From NCBI GenBank assembly GCA_963798195.1, contig CAWCSF010000008.1, forward strand, positions 62,001 to 126,000: a stretch of 64,000 bases of DNA. The letters are read 5' to 3'. The stretch is from CAVSRC01 sp963798195. GTDB taxonomy: Bacteria > Pseudomonadota > Alphaproteobacteria > Rhizobiales > Kaistiaceae. Made by a program: the position numbers and the translations under genes. The notes under the pieces are model-generated. The model was given only the letters and a program-made list of their open reading frames with translations. It was not told the DNA's origin and did no database searches. Each line of letters begins with the position of its first letter. The stretch's first letter is position 1. Positions 62,372-64,000 of the stretch are shown here, piece after piece.

Positions 62372-62430
62372 CCTTTTAGCGACTTGTTTAACGTGGCTGC
62401 AAGCCGGTCGGCTCAAATGACCACGAACGA
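62372..62430 (-). ncRNA. SAM-II riboswitch upstream of metZ
   Basis: The minus strand reads CGTGGTCATTTGAGCCGACC, then GGCTTGCAGCCACGTTAAAC, then AAGTCGCTAAAAGG. These match the alphaproteobacterial SAM-II (metA motif) aptamer: a P1 stem of CGTGG with CCACG, the loop forming the pseudoknot, and the conserved GCTAAAAGG end. SAM-II aptamers usually lie before metA, metX or metZ. Binding of S-adenosylmethionine should lower metZ expression. Confidence 0.93.
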
Positions 62431-62523
62431 AAACTCTCATAGGACCATGTGAACTTGGCGTCAATCGCCACATCGGGTAAGCCAGCACGGCCCGCCCGAG
62501 AGGCGGCAGCGGCACGGGGCGTC

Positions 62524-63615
62524 ATGGTCGAGAAACAGTCCGCGGGGATTCTCCCGGCGCAACGCATCGAGCAGATGGTCGAGACGGGTGCCATCGGCAT
62601 CGCCCGGCCGCTCGATCCCGATCAGATTCAGCCCGCCAGCCTCGATCTGCGGCTGGGCGAGACGGCCTATCGCGTCCGCGCCAGCTTCCTGCCCGGCCCC
62701 GACCGGCTGGTCGCCGACCGCCTCGACACCGTGACGCTGCACGAGTTCAGCCTTGCCGGTGGCGCCGTGTTGGAGACCGGCTGCGTTTACATCGTGCCGC
62801 TGATGGAGAGCCTGAAGCTCCCGCCGGGGATTGGCGCGGCGGCGAATCCGAAATCCTCCACCGGCCGCCTCGACATCTTCACCCGCATCATCACCGACCG
62901 CGCCCGCGAGTTCGATATCGTTCCCGCCGGCTATTCCGGGCCGCTCTATGTCGAGATCAGCCCGCGCACGTTCCCGGTGCTGGTCCGCGCCGGCTCGCGC
63001 CTGTCGCAGATGCGCTTCCGCCGCGGCGACGCGCGCCTCGGCGACGCCGCGCTGCTGGCGCTCCACGACCGGGAGGCGCTGGTCGATGGCACGCCGCGCG
63101 TCGACAACGGCCTCACCGTCTCCATCGATCTCGGCGGCATGGCGGGCGGCATCGTCGGCTATCGCGCCAAGCGGCATACGGCGGTGATCGACGTCGACAA
63201 GCGCGACGCCCACGATCCGCTCGATTTCTGGGAGCCGATCGCCCACCGCTCGCAGGAGCTCATCCTCGATCCGGACCAGTTCTACATCCTCGTCTCGCGC
63301 GAGGCCGTGCACGTCCCGCCGGATTACGCCGCCGAGATGGTGCCCTTCGATCCGCTGGTCGGCGAATTTCGCGTCCACTATGCCGGCTTCTTCGATCCCG
63401 GCTTCGGCCACAGCGCCGCCGGCGGCACCGGCAGCCGCGCCGTGCTGGAGGTCCGCAGCCACGAGGTGCCGTTCATCCTCGAACACGGGCAGATCGTCGG
63501 CCGCCTCGTCTACGAGCCGATGACCGAACGCCCGCGCAGGCTCTACGGCGAGGACATGGCCTCCAACTACCAGGCGCAGGGTCTGAAGCTGTCGAAGCAC
63601 TTCAAGGCCAGCTAG
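62524..63615 (+). CDS. dcd: 2'-deoxycytidine 5'-triphosphate deaminase, alphaproteobacterial two-domain type
   Basis: Deaminates dCTP to dUTP for thymidylate synthesis. The 363-residue protein is about twice the length of enteric Dcd and holds two related domains, as in alphaproteobacteria. The first has IQPASLDLRLGETAYRVRAS, AAANPKSSTGRLDIFTRI and SGPLYVEISPRTFPVL. The second has DFWEPIAHRSQELILDPDQF, YILVSREAVHVPPDYAAEM, and RAVLEVRSHEVPFILEHGQI. ATG 62524 is preferred; GTG 62449 would extend the protein by 25 non-conserved residues across the metZ promoter. Confidence 0.88.
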   Translation: MVEKQSAGILPAQRIEQMVETGAIGIARPLDPDQIQPASLDLRLGETAYRVRASFLPGPDRLVADRLDTVTLHEFSLAGGAVLETGCVYIVPLMESLKLPPGIGAAANPKSSTGRLDIFTRIITDRAREFDIVPAGYSGPLYVEISPRTFPVLVRAGSRLSQMRFRRGDARLGDAALLALHDREALVDGTPRVDNGLTVSIDLGGMAGGIVGYRAKRHTAVIDVDKRDAHDPLDFWEPIAHRSQELILDPDQFYILVSREAVHVPPDYAAEMVPFDPLVGEFRVHYAGFFDPGFGHSAAGGTGSRAVLEVRSHEVPFILEHGQIVGRLVYEPMTERPRRLYGEDMASNYQAQGLKLSKHFKAS

Positions 63616-63719
63616 CGCCGTTGGCGCTTATCGGGCGTGCCCCTCGCGCCCCTACCTCCCCTTGAGGCGAGGCCGAAACGGCGCAGCAGTTTCAGGAGGG
63701 GGGAGGCTCAGCTTTCCCG

Positions 63720-64000
63720 TTACCCGATCAGCTTCTCCAGCGTCTCCAGCCGGTCCGCTTCGCTCGGCGGCTTATCCCAGCGTAGCCGCGAGACGCGCGG
63801 AAAGCGCATCGCGATGCCGGAGCGGTGGCGGGTCGAGCGCTGCAGCCCCTCGAAGGCGACTTCGATGACCAGCCCCTGAGCCGGTTCGTGCACGACCTCG
63901 CGCACCGGACCGAAACGGTTGATCGTGTTGTTGCGCACGAAGCGGTCGATCTCGGCCAGCTCTTCGTCGGTGAAGCCGAAATAGGCCTTGCCCACCGGCA
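63720..64000 (-). CDS. ATP-dependent DNA ligase, C-terminal part
   Basis: Only the last about 93 residues lie in the window; the gene starts beyond the right edge. The visible part is the end of the OB-fold domain: VGKAYFGFTDEELAEIDRF, NTINRFGPVREV, LVIEVAFEGLQRSTRHRSG, and AMRFPRVSRLRWDKP. This ending matches the cisplatin-damage-response type of ATP-dependent ligase found in Hyphomicrobiales. In such genomes the ligase is usually encoded beside an exonuclease-like gene, which would also lie to the right. Confidence 0.85.
   Translation of the reverse strand, partial: PVGKAYFGFTDEELAEIDRFVRNNTINRFGPVREVVHEPAQGLVIEVAFEGLQRSTRHRSGIAMRFPRVSRLRWDKPPSEADRLETLEKLIG

Noticed and set aside
62449..62523. 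GTG 62449 as the dCTP deaminase start
   Set aside because: The added 25 residues are not family-like and overlap the probable metZ promoter upstream of the SAM-II element.
1..64000. Mobile elements, CRISPR arrays, defence genes, tRNA or rRNA genes
   Set aside because: I looked in all gaps and found no transposase, integrase, direct-repeat array, toxin-antitoxin pair or tRNA-like sequence.

Overview
The window is a gene-dense, GC-rich bacterial chromosome segment that reads as an alphaproteobacterium of the order Hyphomicrobiales (Rhizobiales). The main evidence is the rhizobial flagellar order motB-motC-motD/fliK-lytic transglycosylase-rem, a GcrA cell-cycle regulator, a two-domain alphaproteobacterial dCTP deaminase, and a SAM-II riboswitch in front of metZ. 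No rRNA, tRNA, insertion sequence, prophage, CRISPR or integrase was seen. The content looks like core chromosome rather than a genomic island.

Layout. 1-7.8 kb: end of a flagellar operon (fliF 3' end, FliH-like, motB, motC, motD/fliK, lytic transglycosylase, CheY-like receiver, rem). 7.9-16.3 kb: mixed metabolic genes (TetR regulator, glutaryl-CoA dehydrogenase, 2-oxoglutarate oxygenase, lipid kinase plus phosphoesterase, hydrolase, diheme cytochrome c, GDP-mannose synthesis). 17.1-19.8 kb: preT-preA dihydropyrimidine dehydrogenase. 20-28 kb: acetyltransferase, lipoprotein, Tp34-like protein, PQQ glucose dehydrogenase, YbdK-NudK pair, DUF2865-like protein. 27.8-39.2 kb: RutR regulator and a divergent operon for the lower steps of reductive pyrimidine breakdown with its own ABC importer. 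39.2-42.1 kb: amino-acid oxidase and Lrp regulator facing alanine dehydrogenase. 42.2-46 kb: sulfate activation (cysQ, cysD, cysNC). 47.3-55.2 kb: PPK2 and phoR-pstSCAB-phoU-phoB with a Pho box. 55.3-64 kb: heme-binding secreted protein, gcrA, argD-argF-hslO, apaG, metZ under a SAM-II riboswitch, dCTP deaminase and the 3' end of an ATP-dependent DNA ligase.

How genes work together. The preTA pair at 17 kb and the 28.7-39.2 kb operon together encode every step from uracil or thymine to acetyl- or propionyl-CoA. Both have a RutR-type palindrome upstream, so two separated loci appear to form one regulon. The Pho genes form a complete phosphate sensing and uptake unit beside a polyphosphate kinase.

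Caution for the reader. Nine genes (motC, preT, ybdK, nudK, the beta-alanine aminotransferase, the FAD oxidoreductase, phoR, metZ on clear evidence, and preT additionally creating an apparent preT-preA fusion) carry a frameshift; in the eight affected genes removing exactly one base restores a family-typical protein. All are +1 insertions. I take them as probable sequencing errors and annotate the genes as restored, stating the shift in each entry.
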